Assembly (NCBI RefSeq): GCF_000282975.1
Contig: NZ_ALJC01000093.1
Location: forward strand, 62,001 to 126,000
DNA length: 64,000 nucleotides
Origin: Pseudomonas psychrophila HA-4
GTDB lineage: Bacteria > Pseudomonadota > Gammaproteobacteria > Pseudomonadales > Pseudomonadaceae
Direction: 5' to 3'
The notes under the pieces are model-generated. The model was given only the letters and a program-made list of their open reading frames with translations. It did no database searches and was not told where the DNA came from. This document shows positions 52,037-61,995 of the stretch, one piece after another. The position numbers and the translations under genes are program-made. The first letter of the stretch is position 1; the number at the start of each line of letters is the position of its first letter.

Positions 52037-53068
52037 ATGAAAAGTTTAATGAAGTCTGCTGCACTGGCCGTTGCGGTTTCTCTTTGTGCAACCTCAATGT
52101 CTTTTGCTGCTGAAAGTGTACGTTTGACAGGTTCCGGCGCCAGCTTCCCGGCTCCGATTTACCTGACTTGGTTCAAGGATTTCAGCAAGAAAACCCCTGG
52201 CGTCACCGTGGACTATCAGTCCAAGGGCAGCGGTGCGGGTGTACAAGACTTTTTGAACAAAACCGTTGATTTCGCCGCCAGTGACTCGGCCATGAAAGAC
52301 GAAGACATCGCCAAGGTTGCAGAAGGCGTGCAACTGCTGCCAATGACCGCCGGTGAGATCGTTCTGGCTTTTAACCTGCCGGGCAATCCTAAAGAGCTGA
52401 AATTGCCACGTGATGTGTACTCAAACATCTTCTTGGGCAAGATCACCAACTGGAACGATCCACAGATCGCTGCCGCTAACCCAGGCCTGAAACTGCCGGA
52501 TATGCCGATCACTGTAGTTGTGCGCGCTGACTCCAGCGGCACTACCGCTGTATTCACCAAGCACTTGGCCTCCATCAACCCAGAGTTCCAGAAGGAACTG
52601 GGCGAAGGCAACACAGTTAACTGGCCAGCCAGCGACAAGTTCATCAAATCGCCGAAGAACGATGGCGTGACCGCCACCGTACGCCAGACTCCAGGCGCGA
52701 TTGGCTACATCGAATACGGCTTCGCCAAACTGGCTAAAGTTGATTTCGCTCAACTGCAAAACAAGGCCGGCCACTACGTCGTGCCTAACGCCGAAAGCGG
52801 TGCCGAAGCACTGGCTGCTGTGAAGATGCCGGAAAGCCTGGTGTCCTGGCTGCCAGATCCGGATGGCGCCAAGTCCTACCCGATCACTTCCTACACCTGG
52901 ATGATCTTCCGCAAGCACAACGACAACCCTGCTAAAGCCAAGGCCATGCGTGAGATGGTCGAGTACAGCCTGACTGAAGGTCAGAAAATTGCTGACTCGA
53001 TGGGCTACATCCCACTGCCGAAATCGGTTGTTGAACAAGTTCGCAAAGCTTCCGCCAACATCCAGTAA
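52037..53068 (+). CDS. pstS: Phosphate ABC importer, periplasmic binding protein PstS
   Basis: 343 residues. Signal peptide about 1-24 (ends SMSFA-A). Phosphate-binding motifs: RLTGSGASFPAPIYLTWF, YQSKGSGAGVQDFL, DFAASDSAM and VVVRADSSGTTAVFT. Binds orthophosphate in the periplasm for PstCAB. Preceded by a PHO box, so induced under phosphate limitation by PhoB (inference). The ribosome site CGGAACTCCTTCG is modest. Confidence 0.95.
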   Translation: MKSLMKSAALAVAVSLCATSMSFAAESVRLTGSGASFPAPIYLTWFKDFSKKTPGVTVDYQSKGSGAGVQDFLNKTVDFAASDSAMKDEDIAKVAEGVQLLPMTAGEIVLAFNLPGNPKELKLPRDVYSNIFLGKITNWNDPQIAAANPGLKLPDMPITVVVRADSSGTTAVFTKHLASINPEFQKELGEGNTVNWPASDKFIKSPKNDGVTATVRQTPGAIGYIEYGFAKLAKVDFAQLQNKAGHYVVPNAESGAEALAAVKMPESLVSWLPDPDGAKSYPITSYTWMIFRKHNDNPAKAKAMREMVEYSLTEGQKIADSMGYIPLPKSVVEQVRKASANIQ

Positions 53069-53142
53069 CGCTCGTGAGGCCTCTCTCGGCATGTGCGCTC
53101 AGCCATGCCGAGTGAGTTTCCCCCCTGCTCCGGAATTAGCCA

Positions 53143-54108
53143 ATGAACACACCATTTGTCGTACCGGTTAACCCGGACTCTGCCTGCCAACCGCCCTCTG
53201 CGAAGGACTTTCTGGTTGATCGCACTTTCCGCGCGCTTTCGCGAATAGGGGTGGTACTGATTCTGGCGTTGGTCTTCGCCTTGGTGTTCGAGGTGGGACG
53301 CAAAGCCCTTCCAGGTATGGAAAAACACGGTTTTGACGTGATATTCGGTAGCGTCTGGGACGTCAACCAAGGCAAGTACGGCATTCTGCCAGCTATTTGG
53401 GGCACGCTTTACAGCGCCCTGATCGCACTGTTGATCGCAGGTGTTTTCGGCGTCAGCATGGCGATTTTTCTGACCCAGGACTTCTTGCCAGCCAAGCTAG
53501 CCGCTGTGTTTCGCACCATCGTTGAATTACTCGCCGCCATCCCAAGCGTGGTCTACGGGCTGTGGGGGATTTACGTGGTGATCCCGGCGATTCGACCGCT
53601 CACAGCATGGTTGAACAGCGAACTAGGCTGGATACCTTTTTTTAGTACGTCGTTGAGCGGCCCAGGACTGCTTCCTGCGGCGCTGGTACTGGCGATCATG
53701 ATTCTGCCAACCATCGCTGCTGTTTCGCAGGACGCCCTCACCGCCGTACCGATGAAAACCAAGCAAGCCGCCTACGGCATGGGAACCACCCACTGGGAAG
53801 CGATTCTCAAGGTGATGGTGCCCTCCGCTGCCACCGGCATTTTCGGTTCTCTGGTCCTCGGCTTGGGTCGCGCGCTGGGTGAAACCATGGCGCTGGCGAT
53901 GCTGGTAGGCAACGCCAACAACATTTCGCTTTCTCTGTTTGCACCGGCCAATACCTTGGCGGCCTTGTTGGCGCTGAACTTCCCTGAAGCCGGCCCCAAC
54001 GAGATCGAAGTATTGATGTACGCCGCTCTGGTGCTGATGTTCATCACACTGCTGGTCAACGTCCTCGGTTCCATGATCATGCTTTACGCCCAGCGGGGTC
54101 ACAAATAA
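53143..54108 (+). CDS. pstC: Phosphate ABC importer permease PstC
   Basis: 321 residues. Six hydrophobic segments, the first about 34-52. The permease coupling loop reads KTKQAAYGMGTTHWEAILKV, followed by MVPSAATGIFGSLVLGLGRA. Forms the channel with PstA. Stop and pstA start overlap by one base (TAATG). Confidence 0.94.
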   Translation: MNTPFVVPVNPDSACQPPSAKDFLVDRTFRALSRIGVVLILALVFALVFEVGRKALPGMEKHGFDVIFGSVWDVNQGKYGILPAIWGTLYSALIALLIAGVFGVSMAIFLTQDFLPAKLAAVFRTIVELLAAIPSVVYGLWGIYVVIPAIRPLTAWLNSELGWIPFFSTSLSGPGLLPAALVLAIMILPTIAAVSQDALTAVPMKTKQAAYGMGTTHWEAILKVMVPSAATGIFGSLVLGLGRALGETMALAMLVGNANNISLSLFAPANTLAALLALNFPEAGPNEIEVLMYAALVLMFITLLVNVLGSMIMLYAQRGHK

Positions 54109-55001
54109 TGACAAACCTCACGTCCCCAATAGCCGCCTTACCGAGCTTGCAGCGCAAGTTTGAAGGCCGCGCTCTGCGTAGTCTGGTGTTGACCACGCTG
54201 GTCTGGGCAGGCGCACTGATCGCCAGCGTGCCGCTGATTTCAGTGCTCTACATGCTGATCACCCGCGGCGGCGCCCGTCTGAGCCTCGAAGTGTTCACCG
54301 AATTGCCTCCCACGGGTTTCGAGACCGGTGGCGGTTTCGGCAACGCCCTAGCCGGTACGTTTGTGATGGTCGGCATTGCGGCCGCCATCGCGGTTCCTGT
54401 CGGCATCATGGCCGCGGTGTTCCTCGCGGAACTGGGCCCCGACAGCAAACTGGCAAACGCCTCGCGCTTTGCCGCGAAGATGCTGACAGGTCTGCCTTCC
54501 ATTTTGGCGGGTGTATTCGCCTACGCCTTGGTGGTAATGACCACTGGAACCTACTCAGCACCAGCCGGTGGCGTGGCACTGGCGGTACTGATGCTGCCCA
54601 TCGTCGTGTTGACGGCTGAAGAGTCGATGAAGATGGTGCCCAAAATCATGAAGGACGCCGCCTACGGCATGGGCTGCACCCGCTCGCAGGTGATCTGGAA
54701 AATCGTATTGCCTACCGGCATGCCGGCCATCCTGACAGGCGTCATGCTGGCCGTGGCACGTGCCGCCGGCGAAACCGCACCCTTGTTGTTTACCGCGCTG
54801 TTCAGCAACTACTGGATCTTCCACGACGGCAGCCTGGCAGTGATGAATCCGACGGCGTCGCTTGCCGTACTGATTTACAACTTCTCCGGTATGCCTTTCG
54901 ACAACCAGCTCGAGCTCGCATGGGCGGCCTCGCTGGTACTGGTAATGATCGTACTGGTCGTGAATATCGTCAGCCGTATTTTCGGCAAGCCCAAGTATTG
55001 A
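54108..55001 (+). CDS. pstA: Phosphate ABC importer permease PstA
   Basis: 297 residues, six hydrophobic segments. Coupling loop KDAAYGMGCTRSQVIWKIVL followed by PTGMPAILTGVMLAVARAAG. The first frame base overlaps the last base of pstC. Second membrane subunit of the phosphate channel. Confidence 0.94.
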   Translation: MTNLTSPIAALPSLQRKFEGRALRSLVLTTLVWAGALIASVPLISVLYMLITRGGARLSLEVFTELPPTGFETGGGFGNALAGTFVMVGIAAAIAVPVGIMAAVFLAELGPDSKLANASRFAAKMLTGLPSILAGVFAYALVVMTTGTYSAPAGGVALAVLMLPIVVLTAEESMKMVPKIMKDAAYGMGCTRSQVIWKIVLPTGMPAILTGVMLAVARAAGETAPLLFTALFSNYWIFHDGSLAVMNPTASLAVLIYNFSGMPFDNQLELAWAASLVLVMIVLVVNIVSRIFGKPKY

Positions 55002-55020
55002 GAACGGGAGCATCTGAATT

Positions 55021-55839
55021 TTGAACGTATCATCTGCGCAAATAGCCGCTCCGTTTATCACCCAGGCACCTGTGGTCATGGACTGCAAACTGGACAAGAT
55101 TTTCTACGGCAACTTCCTGGCAGTTCGTGACAGCCATGTGCCGATTGAAAAGAACAAGATCACCGGCTTCATCGGTCCTTCCGGTTGCGGCAAAAGTACT
55201 GTGCTGCGCAGCCTCAACCGCATGAACGACCTGGTCAAAGGGTTTCGCTTTGAGGGCCACGTGCATTTCCTCGGACAAGACGTGTATGGCAAGGGCGTTG
55301 ACCCGGTAGTGGTGCGCCGCTACATCGGCATGGTGTTCCAACAGCCGAACCCGTTCTCGATGAGTATCTTCGACAACGTCGCCTTCGGCCTGCGCCTCAA
55401 CCGCTACAAGGGCGACATTGGCGACCGCGTCAAACACGCTCTGCAAGGCGCCGCACTGTGGGATGAAGTCAAAGACAAGCTCAAGGTTAGCGGCTTGTCG
55501 CTTTCCGGTGGTCAGCAACAACGTCTGTGTATCGCTCGCGCCATCGCGACCGAACCTGAAGTGCTGCTGCTGGATGAGCCCTGCTCAGCACTCGACCCGA
55601 TCGCTACCCGCCGTGTTGAAGAGCTGATGGTCGAGTTGAAGAAGGACTACACCATCGCTTTGGTGACCCACAACATGCAGCAAGCCATTCGTGTGGCGGA
55701 TACTACGGCCTTTTTCTCGGTGGATATTTCGCAAGGCACGCGCACCGGGTACCTGGTTGAGATGGGGCCGACCACCCAGATCTTCGATAACCCACGTGAA
55801 CAAATGACCAGTGACTACATCACCGGTAAGTTCAGCTAA
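55021..55839 (+). CDS. pstB: Phosphate ABC importer ATPase PstB
   Basis: 272 residues. Walker [30 protein letters not shown], signature [16 protein letters not shown], Walker [27 protein letters not shown]. The start is taken as TTG 55021 because GGGAG lies about 10 nt upstream; the first ATG (55078) has no ribosome site and would remove 19 residues. No phoU follows, unlike the main pst-phoU operon of pseudomonads, so this may be a second, accessory pst system. Confidence 0.93.
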   Translation: MNVSSAQIAAPFITQAPVVMDCKLDKIFYGNFLAVRDSHVPIEKNKITGFIGPSGCGKSTVLRSLNRMNDLVKGFRFEGHVHFLGQDVYGKGVDPVVVRRYIGMVFQQPNPFSMSIFDNVAFGLRLNRYKGDIGDRVKHALQGAALWDEVKDKLKVSGLSLSGGQQQRLCIARAIATEPEVLLLDEPCSALDPIATRRVEELMVELKKDYTIALVTHNMQQAIRVADTTAFFSVDISQGTRTGYLVEMGPTTQIFDNPREQMTSDYITGKFS

Positions 55840-55942
55840 ACAATCGTTAGCGGCTCAAGACTGTACGTGCGCCAAATGCCCAGAGGCGTTGTCGGACGTA
55901 CGGTCGTTTTTCATTCTCGAACACCGTTTTTCAGGAACGCCA

Positions 55943-56641
55943 ATGCCTGCATCGCATCGTCTTGATTTGCCAGCAATTGAACACGCCCTGCGTAAGGTAC
56001 AGAGCCGCTTTGCCGAGCTCAGCCAGCACTTTACCGAGCAACGTGATCCTCTGACTGACGAAGTGCTGCTCAATGTAGTTGAAGGCTACGCGCTGATTGA
56101 CGACTATGTCGCACGTGGCGTTGACCTGTTTGATCTTCAGCAACTGAACCTGATGCTGGAGATCAATGCGACTGTTCTCTGTGGCCGAGACCCGGCAGGA
56201 CGAGAGGAATACGCTCAGCACCTGTTGGCAACCGAGGAACACTTCTTCAACAACGTTGAGGGAGGGATAAAGGACTTGTTCAATTGGTACGGCGCACACC
56301 GCAACGAATCAGTCTGGAAACGCGCTGCCGGTGTTTATGTACGAATCCTTAGCGAGCCGCAATTGTTTATCGAAGGCAATAACCGCAGCGGGTCACTCAT
56401 CGTCAGCTATTTGCTCATGCGCGAAGGCTTGTCGCCGTTCGTACTGACACTGGAAAACGCCGAGGGCTACTTCAACCCCTCTTCGGTCATCCGCAACTCT
56501 GCCAAACATGGCATCAAGGCATTGTACGAATTGCCCAAGATCAAGAAAAAATACGCAGCCTTTCTGGAGGAGCAAGCACCTGCTCCCTCGAAGTTTTTTC
56601 TAAAGGACACACCTTTGATCGCCCAGCAAGGAGGTCATTGA
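55943..56641 (+). CDS. Fic-like fold protein with degenerate active site
   Basis: 232 residues, helical. The segment PQLFIEGNNRSGSLIVSYLL (about 139-158) aligns with the Fic motif HPFxxGNGRxxR, but the catalytic His is Gln140, Pro is Leu, the second Gly is Asn147 and the last Arg is Ser151. AMP-transfer activity is therefore unlikely; a structural or nucleotide-sensing role is possible. AGGAA precedes ATG 55943. It is directly followed by a HAD gene with one-base overlap, so the two form a pair behind pstB. Confidence 0.65.
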   Translation: MPASHRLDLPAIEHALRKVQSRFAELSQHFTEQRDPLTDEVLLNVVEGYALIDDYVARGVDLFDLQQLNLMLEINATVLCGRDPAGREEYAQHLLATEEHFFNNVEGGIKDLFNWYGAHRNESVWKRAAGVYVRILSEPQLFIEGNNRSGSLIVSYLLMREGLSPFVLTLENAEGYFNPSSVIRNSAKHGIKALYELPKIKKKYAAFLEEQAPAPSKFFLKDTPLIAQQGGH

Positions 56642-57270
56642 TGAGCAGGCACCTTATGCTCGCCAAATACCGGTCAGCCGCTAGCCGACTGGCCAAACAA
56701 TGCGGCATCCCCACCAGCCTGCTCAAGCCCCAGCGCATCCGTATTTCGTTTGATATCGATGACACCTTAGCTTGCCAACTCCACCACTGCGACATTGAAG
56801 AAAGCTGGCTGCCCGACTTTGTTCATCGCTGGCTGGGTGAGCCGTTGCGGTTCGGAACGCGCTCCCTGACCCGTGAACTGCGCCGCCAGGGTTGCAGCAT
56901 CTGGGTCTACACCTCGTCCGGCCGGACCCCGTCTTACATTCGTCGCTGGCTGTTGCTGCACGGCATTCGTGTTGACGGCGTGGTCAACAGTGTTAGGCAT
57001 GGCCATGCCCTGGCTGCCCACGGCTTTGAAAACTCCCCCTCGAAATTCCCACCCGCCTTCGACATCGACTTGCATGTCGATGACTCCGAGGGGGTAAAGC
57101 TTGAAGGCCATGATCACGGCTTTCGCGTTGTTGTCGTCCATCCCGAAGATGAGAACTGGGCGCAGCGCGTGTTGGATGCCGTCGGTGATGTGCAGACGCA
57201 GCTCGCCTGGCAGCAACCGATCAAACACGAAGAGCCCGCACCGCAACGTGCCAGAGCGTTTACTTCCTGA
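56641..57270 (+). CDS. HAD-superfamily phosphatase-like protein
   Basis: 209 residues. HAD motif I RISFDIDDTLACQ (Asp38, Asp40, Thr42), motif II Thr/Ser in SIWVYTSSGRTPSYI, and motif IV in FDIDLHVDDSEGVK. Suggests a phosphomonoesterase; substrate unknown. A textbook GGAGGT site lies before ATG 56641, overlapping the stop of the Fic-like gene. Location after pstSCAB suggests a phosphate-stress role (inference). Confidence 0.83.
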   Translation: MSRHLMLAKYRSAASRLAKQCGIPTSLLKPQRIRISFDIDDTLACQLHHCDIEESWLPDFVHRWLGEPLRFGTRSLTRELRRQGCSIWVYTSSGRTPSYIRRWLLLHGIRVDGVVNSVRHGHALAAHGFENSPSKFPPAFDIDLHVDDSEGVKLEGHDHGFRVVVVHPEDENWAQRVLDAVGDVQTQLAWQQPIKHEEPAPQRARAFTS

Positions 57271-57277
57271 TTCAGAG

Positions 57278-57345
57278 CCTGTAGCCGCTGACGAGGCACG
57301 AAGGCTGCGATGCGAGCCGCAGGACCGCCGTTCTGCAAGGCTACG
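57278..57345. repeat. REP-type extragenic repeat between convergent genes
   Basis: CCTGTAGCCGCTGACGAGGC then ACGAAGGCTGCGATGCGAG is of the repeat type common between genes of fluorescent pseudomonads; complementary GCCTCGT/ACGAAGGC-like arms are imperfect. Confidence 0.6.
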
Positions 57346-58216
57346 TCCGACTGCGAAGCAGGCGCGGCCACCTCAACATCCCCACCACCAGCGCCAGCAA
57401 AATAACCCCCATCGATACTCCTTCGCTCACCCCAACCTGATGGCCCAGTATCAGCATTGAGCCCACAACCCCGAACACCGGGATCAATAACGACAAGGGT
57501 GCCACCTTTGATACCGGGTATTCCCTGAGTAATAAATTCCAGCCCCAGTAACAAAAATGCGTCGCTGCATACACCTGAAACAACAGCGAGAACAGCGCCA
57601 CCCACTCAACGTGCGATACGACGCTGACAAACGGCGCGCTCCCGTGCGCCAACCACGTGAGCGCGAGCAACGGTAGCGGCGGGAACAGACTGGCCCAGAC
57701 CACAAAGGCAAATATTTCTCGAGCCCGCGACTGCTTAATGATGATGTTGCCCACACTCCAGCTAAACGCACTGACCACCAGCAAGCCATAGCCCACGGTT
57801 GTCCCATGGCCGGGGCTGGCCGCAATAATGCTGATCAGCCCCATCACTCCGAGTCCTAGCCCCAGTTTCTGCCCAAGGCTCAGGTGTTCGCGAAACAGCA
57901 ACACGCCCCAGACCATGGTGAAAAAAGCACTGAACTGGATCAGCAGCGCAGCAGTACCGGGCGGCACCCCCATTTCGATGCCCAGATTGATCAGCGCCCA
58001 CATCGCAACGCCGAAAATCAGTCCATACGCCGCCAGCCACTTGATGGCGATCTGCGGACGTTTGACAAAAAACACCCATGGCAGCGCCGCCAAGGTAAAT
58101 CGAAGTGCCGTCAGCAATAGCGGATCAACCGCTGCTAGGCCCAGTTTGGTAATGGGGAAGTTGAGCCCCCAGATCGCCGTGACTAAAACGGCCAAAATCA
58201 GGTGTTTTTTTTGCAC
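57341..58216 (-). CDS. EamA-family (DMT) inner-membrane exporter
   Basis: 291 residues with ten hydrophobic segments in two EamA repeats (about 5-135 and 142-280), including ILAVLVTAIWGLNFPITKLG at the start. Exports or permeates small metabolites; substrate unknown. The start is a GTG at 58216; no ATG is available nearby. Divergent from an AraC regulator, an arrangement seen for exporters such as NimT with NimR. The 3' end lies in a REP repeat. Confidence 0.86.
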   Translation of the reverse strand: MQKKHLILAVLVTAIWGLNFPITKLGLAAVDPLLLTALRFTLAALPWVFFVKRPQIAIKWLAAYGLIFGVAMWALINLGIEMGVPPGTAALLIQFSAFFTMVWGVLLFREHLSLGQKLGLGLGVMGLISIIAASPGHGTTVGYGLLVVSAFSWSVGNIIIKQSRAREIFAFVVWASLFPPLPLLALTWLAHGSAPFVSVVSHVEWVALFSLLFQVYAATHFCYWGWNLLLREYPVSKVAPLSLLIPVFGVVGSMLILGHQVGVSEGVSMGVILLALVVGMLRWPRLLRSRT

Positions 58217-58334
58217 AGTGTTCTACGTCCAATAACCAGCGCTGGTGGCTGTATGCACCAACCGGTCGCCACTATGAACAAAAGGAGTGTAGGCCCGCTT
58301 GCACTATAAGGTCATAAGTCATTAAATTCGGGCC

Positions 58335-59135
58335 ATGCGCAAAACTCAGATAGACCCTTACGAAAACACGCCCCGCGATGCAGTGGTCATGGCCAATGAC
58401 TACCGCGACGGGCAGCACTTTGCATTGCATACCCATCAGCGCGGTCAATTTGCCTATGCCGCCTGCGGCGTGATCACCGTGTTCACCCAGCAAGGCAATT
58501 GGGTGGTGCCGCCCCAACGGGCTATCTGGGTACCGGCAGGGGTCGCCCACGAAATGACCATGGCCGGGCCGGTCACCATGCTCAACACCTACATCACTAA
58601 CCCTGCTGCCGGGCAACTCGCCCTGCCCGCTCACTGCCAGGTCTTCGGCGTGTCGCCCTTGCTTCGTCAGTTATTGCTGCAAGCCCAATATATTCCTGCG
58701 CTGTACGACGAAGCTCAGCGTGACGGCCTGCTGATGCGTTTGCTGCTGCACGAAATCGCCGCCATGGCGCCCTTATCCCTCAATGCGCCCCTTCCCAACG
58801 AGCCTAGACTCGCGCTGGCCTGCCGCACTCTGCTGGCACACCCGTCGCTGGACATAGGGATAGATGACATGACCCGGCAGGTGGGCATGAGCCGTCGCAC
58901 CTTCACCCGGCTTTTTCGCCAACAAACCGGCATCAGTTTTGTTGAATGGCGCCAACAAGCCTGTTTATTGGCGGCGGTGGTCCGTCTGGGTAACGGCGAG
59001 CCTGTTACGCGGGTCGCAACCGACTTGGGCTACAGCAGCCCCAGTGCGTTTACCAGCGTATTTCGCAAAGTATTAGGCGAAGTGCCAAGCCGGTATTTGC
59101 AACACTCTGAATATATGAAAGTCGTCGCCCAATAA
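58335..59135 (+). CDS. AraC-family regulator with cupin sensor domain
   Basis: 266 residues. N-terminal cupin (about 20-95, HTHQRGQFAYAACGVITVFT, WVVPPQRAIWVPAGVAHEM) and C-terminal double helix-turn-helix (about 165-262, IDDMTRQVGMSRRTFTRLFR, TRVATDLGYSSPSAFTSVFR). Divergent from the EamA exporter, which it probably controls. A potential operator lies in the 118-bp spacer (about 58300-58325). Confidence 0.88.
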   Translation: MRKTQIDPYENTPRDAVVMANDYRDGQHFALHTHQRGQFAYAACGVITVFTQQGNWVVPPQRAIWVPAGVAHEMTMAGPVTMLNTYITNPAAGQLALPAHCQVFGVSPLLRQLLLQAQYIPALYDEAQRDGLLMRLLLHEIAAMAPLSLNAPLPNEPRLALACRTLLAHPSLDIGIDDMTRQVGMSRRTFTRLFRQQTGISFVEWRQQACLLAAVVRLGNGEPVTRVATDLGYSSPSAFTSVFRKVLGEVPSRYLQHSEYMKVVAQ

Positions 59136-59347
59136 CAGGTCTTTTAACGATCATTTAAACACTGCGCCTTCCATCACGAACGGCGAATAGCCATTAGTAC
59201 ACTCGCCCTAATTGCCACTCACCGCGCGCAACACTACTCTTTTTCAACTATCAATCCCGTCCAATTAAGAAGTCATCGCGACGTGCGGACAAGGCAAGTG
59301 CTTGTCGGCTAATTAGCGATCATTCAATAAATATAAAGAAGGTTTAT

Positions 59348-59635
59348 ATGAAGTCGTTTTACACACTAACAGCTCTTACAATACTTAGCGCATTGGCCCT
59401 CGGCCTGAGTGGCTGCCAAGTCGTCAAGCCTTCGGAAAATAATCTTAAGGAGCGGGCTCAAACCACTATTGGCAAGCCAATAACCAGCATTTCAAACGTG
59501 CGCAACGACTTCAACACCACCTTCTTCACGGTTAAAACCGATGCTGGGGCATACACCTGTCAACTGCCGAGTGGCCCTATGGTTGCCCTTGCCTCTATGG
59601 GGATGGGGTTAGGAGCCCATTGCACCAAAGACTAG
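59348..59635 (+). CDS. Small lipoprotein of unknown function
   Basis: 95 residues. Signal MKSFYTLTALTILSALALGL with lipobox LSGC. Mature part: GKPITSISNVRNDFNTTFFT, TDAGAYTCQLPSGPMVAL, ASMGMGLGAHC; two cysteines may pair. AGAAGGT precedes the ATG. A truncated copy of its 3' end is at 50844-50909. Convergent with the sensor kinase 30 bp away. Not recognised as a named family. Confidence 0.78.
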   Translation: MKSFYTLTALTILSALALGLSGCQVVKPSENNLKERAQTTIGKPITSISNVRNDFNTTFFTVKTDAGAYTCQLPSGPMVALASMGMGLGAHCTKD

Positions 59636-59665
59636 GCGCTATACGAAAAATGTATCTGCGCTCGA

Positions 59666-61282
59666 TTATTCGGCGTTTAAGGGGCTAGGACTAAATTCAC
59701 GCAAAGTAGCTCGCAACTCAGTTGGGTGGACGGGCTTTGAAAGAATGGCTATCTGACACTCGTGCAACTGCGCCTGGATCATCTCTGCATCATGCCCGCT
59801 AAGTATCAACGCGGGCACCGCCCAACCCCGCTGTTGACGCACATGTTCTATGCACTCAATGCCTGTGGCGTGGTTGCCCAAATCATAGTCTGCGATGATA
59901 ACGTCACAGTCGCTGACCAGGTTCAGTCCAGTCGATTCGGCTTGCACCACACACCCCCAACGCTCCAACAGCGCCTGAGTGGCCAGCAACACGTTGCGAT
60001 CATCCTCTACCAGACACACTTTTAATCCAGTCAACAGCCCGGCCACATACACGTCGCCTTGAATATTGAGGTTGTGCGGCGGTTTTACCCGAACAAGACC
60101 ATACACACACACGGACGTCCCATGGCCCACACGCGAGCGGATAGCAACATCAAGGCCCATCAACTGCCCCACACGCTTAACGATAGAAAGGCCCAGGCCA
60201 ACGCCTTCAACATCTTTATCGCGCTGATGACGGACGCGATAAAACTCTTCAAACACTTTAAGCAAATGTTCTTTGTTAATCCCGCACCCCTGATCATGAA
60301 CCTCGATGGCAAGTCCCTTACCGCGTGGGCGCACGCCAATCAGCACCGGCCGCCGGGCTCCGTACTTGAAACAATTGGACAGTACATTTTGAATCATCGT
60401 AGTAAGAAGCACCGGGTCAGCCCGCACCCAAAAAGAACAAGGCCGCACGTGCAACTCAACTCCGGCCCAGCGCGCAGCTTCAACATTCTGGCGCGCCAGA
60501 TCGGCCAAAAAATCCCCCAGGTTCAAGGCCTGATACCGGGGCAGAACGCGGCCATTGTCCAGCGTATAAAGATCGAGAATTGAGCGAAAGAGTTGCGATA
60601 CGTTGAGTAGCGAGCGGTCAATACTGTCCACCAATCGGCGCTCTTCAGCCCCCAGGCGAGCCTCACGCAGGCAGGCGGTGAACAAGCCAATAGAATGAAT
60701 GGGTTGGCGCAAGTCATGGCTGGCCTGGGCCAGAAAACGCGATTTTTCGAGATTGGCGGCAACGGCTTCTTCCGATGCTTTACGCGTACGCTCCAGTAAC
60801 AGGTGAGCATACAGCGGGATCACCGTGCTGGTGATCATCAGCATCAACACCATAAACGGTTGCGCCTGCCACAGAGGCGTTAGCCAGTAGACAATCATCA
60901 ACGCCAGCAACGCTAACCCCGTCGCAATGGCAAGGTAGCGTGAGCCATAGCGCATGCCGTTGCCAAGGTTGATCCAGACCATTACCGCATAGAGAGGCAA
61001 CGCCGCTTCGGCGCCGACGACGAGCCCGAATGAGGTGCCGGTGTAATCGTGAACCATCCCCAAGATTCGCCGCGCGGGGTAATGCCCCGGCCACAGAGCG
61101 ATGACATAGCGAAAGCCAATCGACGCTAACAGAAACACGATGTAATAAAGAATGACGGGCAGATAAGTGCCCACCTGATGGCCGGGCAGAAAACCCAACG
61201 CGCTGATATACACAATGGCGCAGCTAGACACAATAATGCGCAAATTGGCTTGGTCGAGTTCGGTGTTTTTCTCGAACGTCAT
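59666..61282 (-). CDS. Hybrid sensor histidine kinase with C-terminal receiver
   Basis: 538 residues. About six membrane segments (about 15-165) of an integral sensor, HisKA with phosphoacceptor His189 in LAQASHDLRQPIHSIGLFTA, HATPase with NVLSNCFKYG, HDQGCGINKEHLLKVFEEFY and GVGLGLSIVKRVG, and a receiver with acceptor Asp465 in CDVIIADYDLG. Start at ATG 61282 because AAGGA lies 8 nt upstream; the ATG at 61291 overlaps that site. Divergent from the response regulator 61396, its likely partner. Signal unknown. Confidence 0.9.
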   Translation of the reverse strand: MTFEKNTELDQANLRIIVSSCAIVYISALGFLPGHQVGTYLPVILYYIVFLLASIGFRYVIALWPGHYPARRILGMVHDYTGTSFGLVVGAEAALPLYAVMVWINLGNGMRYGSRYLAIATGLALLALMIVYWLTPLWQAQPFMVLMLMITSTVIPLYAHLLLERTRKASEEAVAANLEKSRFLAQASHDLRQPIHSIGLFTACLREARLGAEERRLVDSIDRSLLNVSQLFRSILDLYTLDNGRVLPRYQALNLGDFLADLARQNVEAARWAGVELHVRPCSFWVRADPVLLTTMIQNVLSNCFKYGARRPVLIGVRPRGKGLAIEVHDQGCGINKEHLLKVFEEFYRVRHQRDKDVEGVGLGLSIVKRVGQLMGLDVAIRSRVGHGTSVCVYGLVRVKPPHNLNIQGDVYVAGLLTGLKVCLVEDDRNVLLATQALLERWGCVVQAESTGLNLVSDCDVIIADYDLGNHATGIECIEHVRQQRGWAVPALILSGHDAEMIQAQLHECQIAILSKPVHPTELRATLREFSPSPLNAE

Positions 61283-61395
61283 GCAGAACATCCTTAACGG
61301 CGTAGCCGATGTGTCATCAATTAGCGCTACTCATCACCGCTCGGCGCGACGCCCAAGTTAGGCCCCAAAACAACGCTAATGCAGGTAAAAAAAGT

Positions 61396-61995
61396 ATGTC
61401 ATGCAGAATTATCATTGCCGACGACCACCCTATGTTCCGAGAGGCTATGGTGCGCACTGTGCAGCGACTGCTACCCAAGGCAACGTTGGAACAAGCCGAC
61501 AACTTTGAGGCGGTTAAGGCATTAATCCAAACAGGCGAAGCCGTTGACACTCTGATTCTCGACCTACGTTTTCCAGGTTTAACGTGCATGAGCCAATTGA
61601 GCGAGTTGAGACAGCAATTGCCGCGCACTGCATTGATTGTGGTGTCAATGGTCGATGATCCCTTGTTAATAGAACAGGTGATGACCTTGGGTGTTGATGG
61701 TTTTATCGGCAAGAACATTGCCCCGGACGAAATAGGTCAGGCGTTACTGGCGATCCGAGAAGGCAATGTAGTGGTCAAGTTTTCACCTTCGGGCCTGTTA
61801 CCGCTACAGACGAATGTGCTCACCGCACGCCAGAAAGAGGTATTGCGCCTGATCGCTAACGGCAAGACCAACAAAGAAATCGCCAAGGAATTACAGATTT
61901 CGCCCTTCACCGTACGCATTCATGTCTCGGCGTTATTACGTAGCCTGGACGTGCCATCCCGTGCCGCAGCGGTAAAGTATTCAGGCATCGTTTAG
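61396..61995 (+). CDS. NarL/FixJ-family response regulator
   Basis: 199 residues. Receiver about 1-120 with [14 protein letters not shown] and acceptor Asp56 in LILDLRFPG; LuxR-type helix-turn-helix about 135-195 with [20 protein letters not shown] and [26 protein letters not shown] precedes ATG 61396; the longer upstream frame is not used. Presumably phosphorylated by the divergent kinase. Confidence 0.92.
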   Translation: MSCRIIIADDHPMFREAMVRTVQRLLPKATLEQADNFEAVKALIQTGEAVDTLILDLRFPGLTCMSQLSELRQQLPRTALIVVSMVDDPLLIEQVMTLGVDGFIGKNIAPDEIGQALLAIREGNVVVKFSPSGLLPLQTNVLTARQKEVLRLIANGKTNKEIAKELQISPFTVRIHVSALLRSLDVPSRAAAVKYSGIV

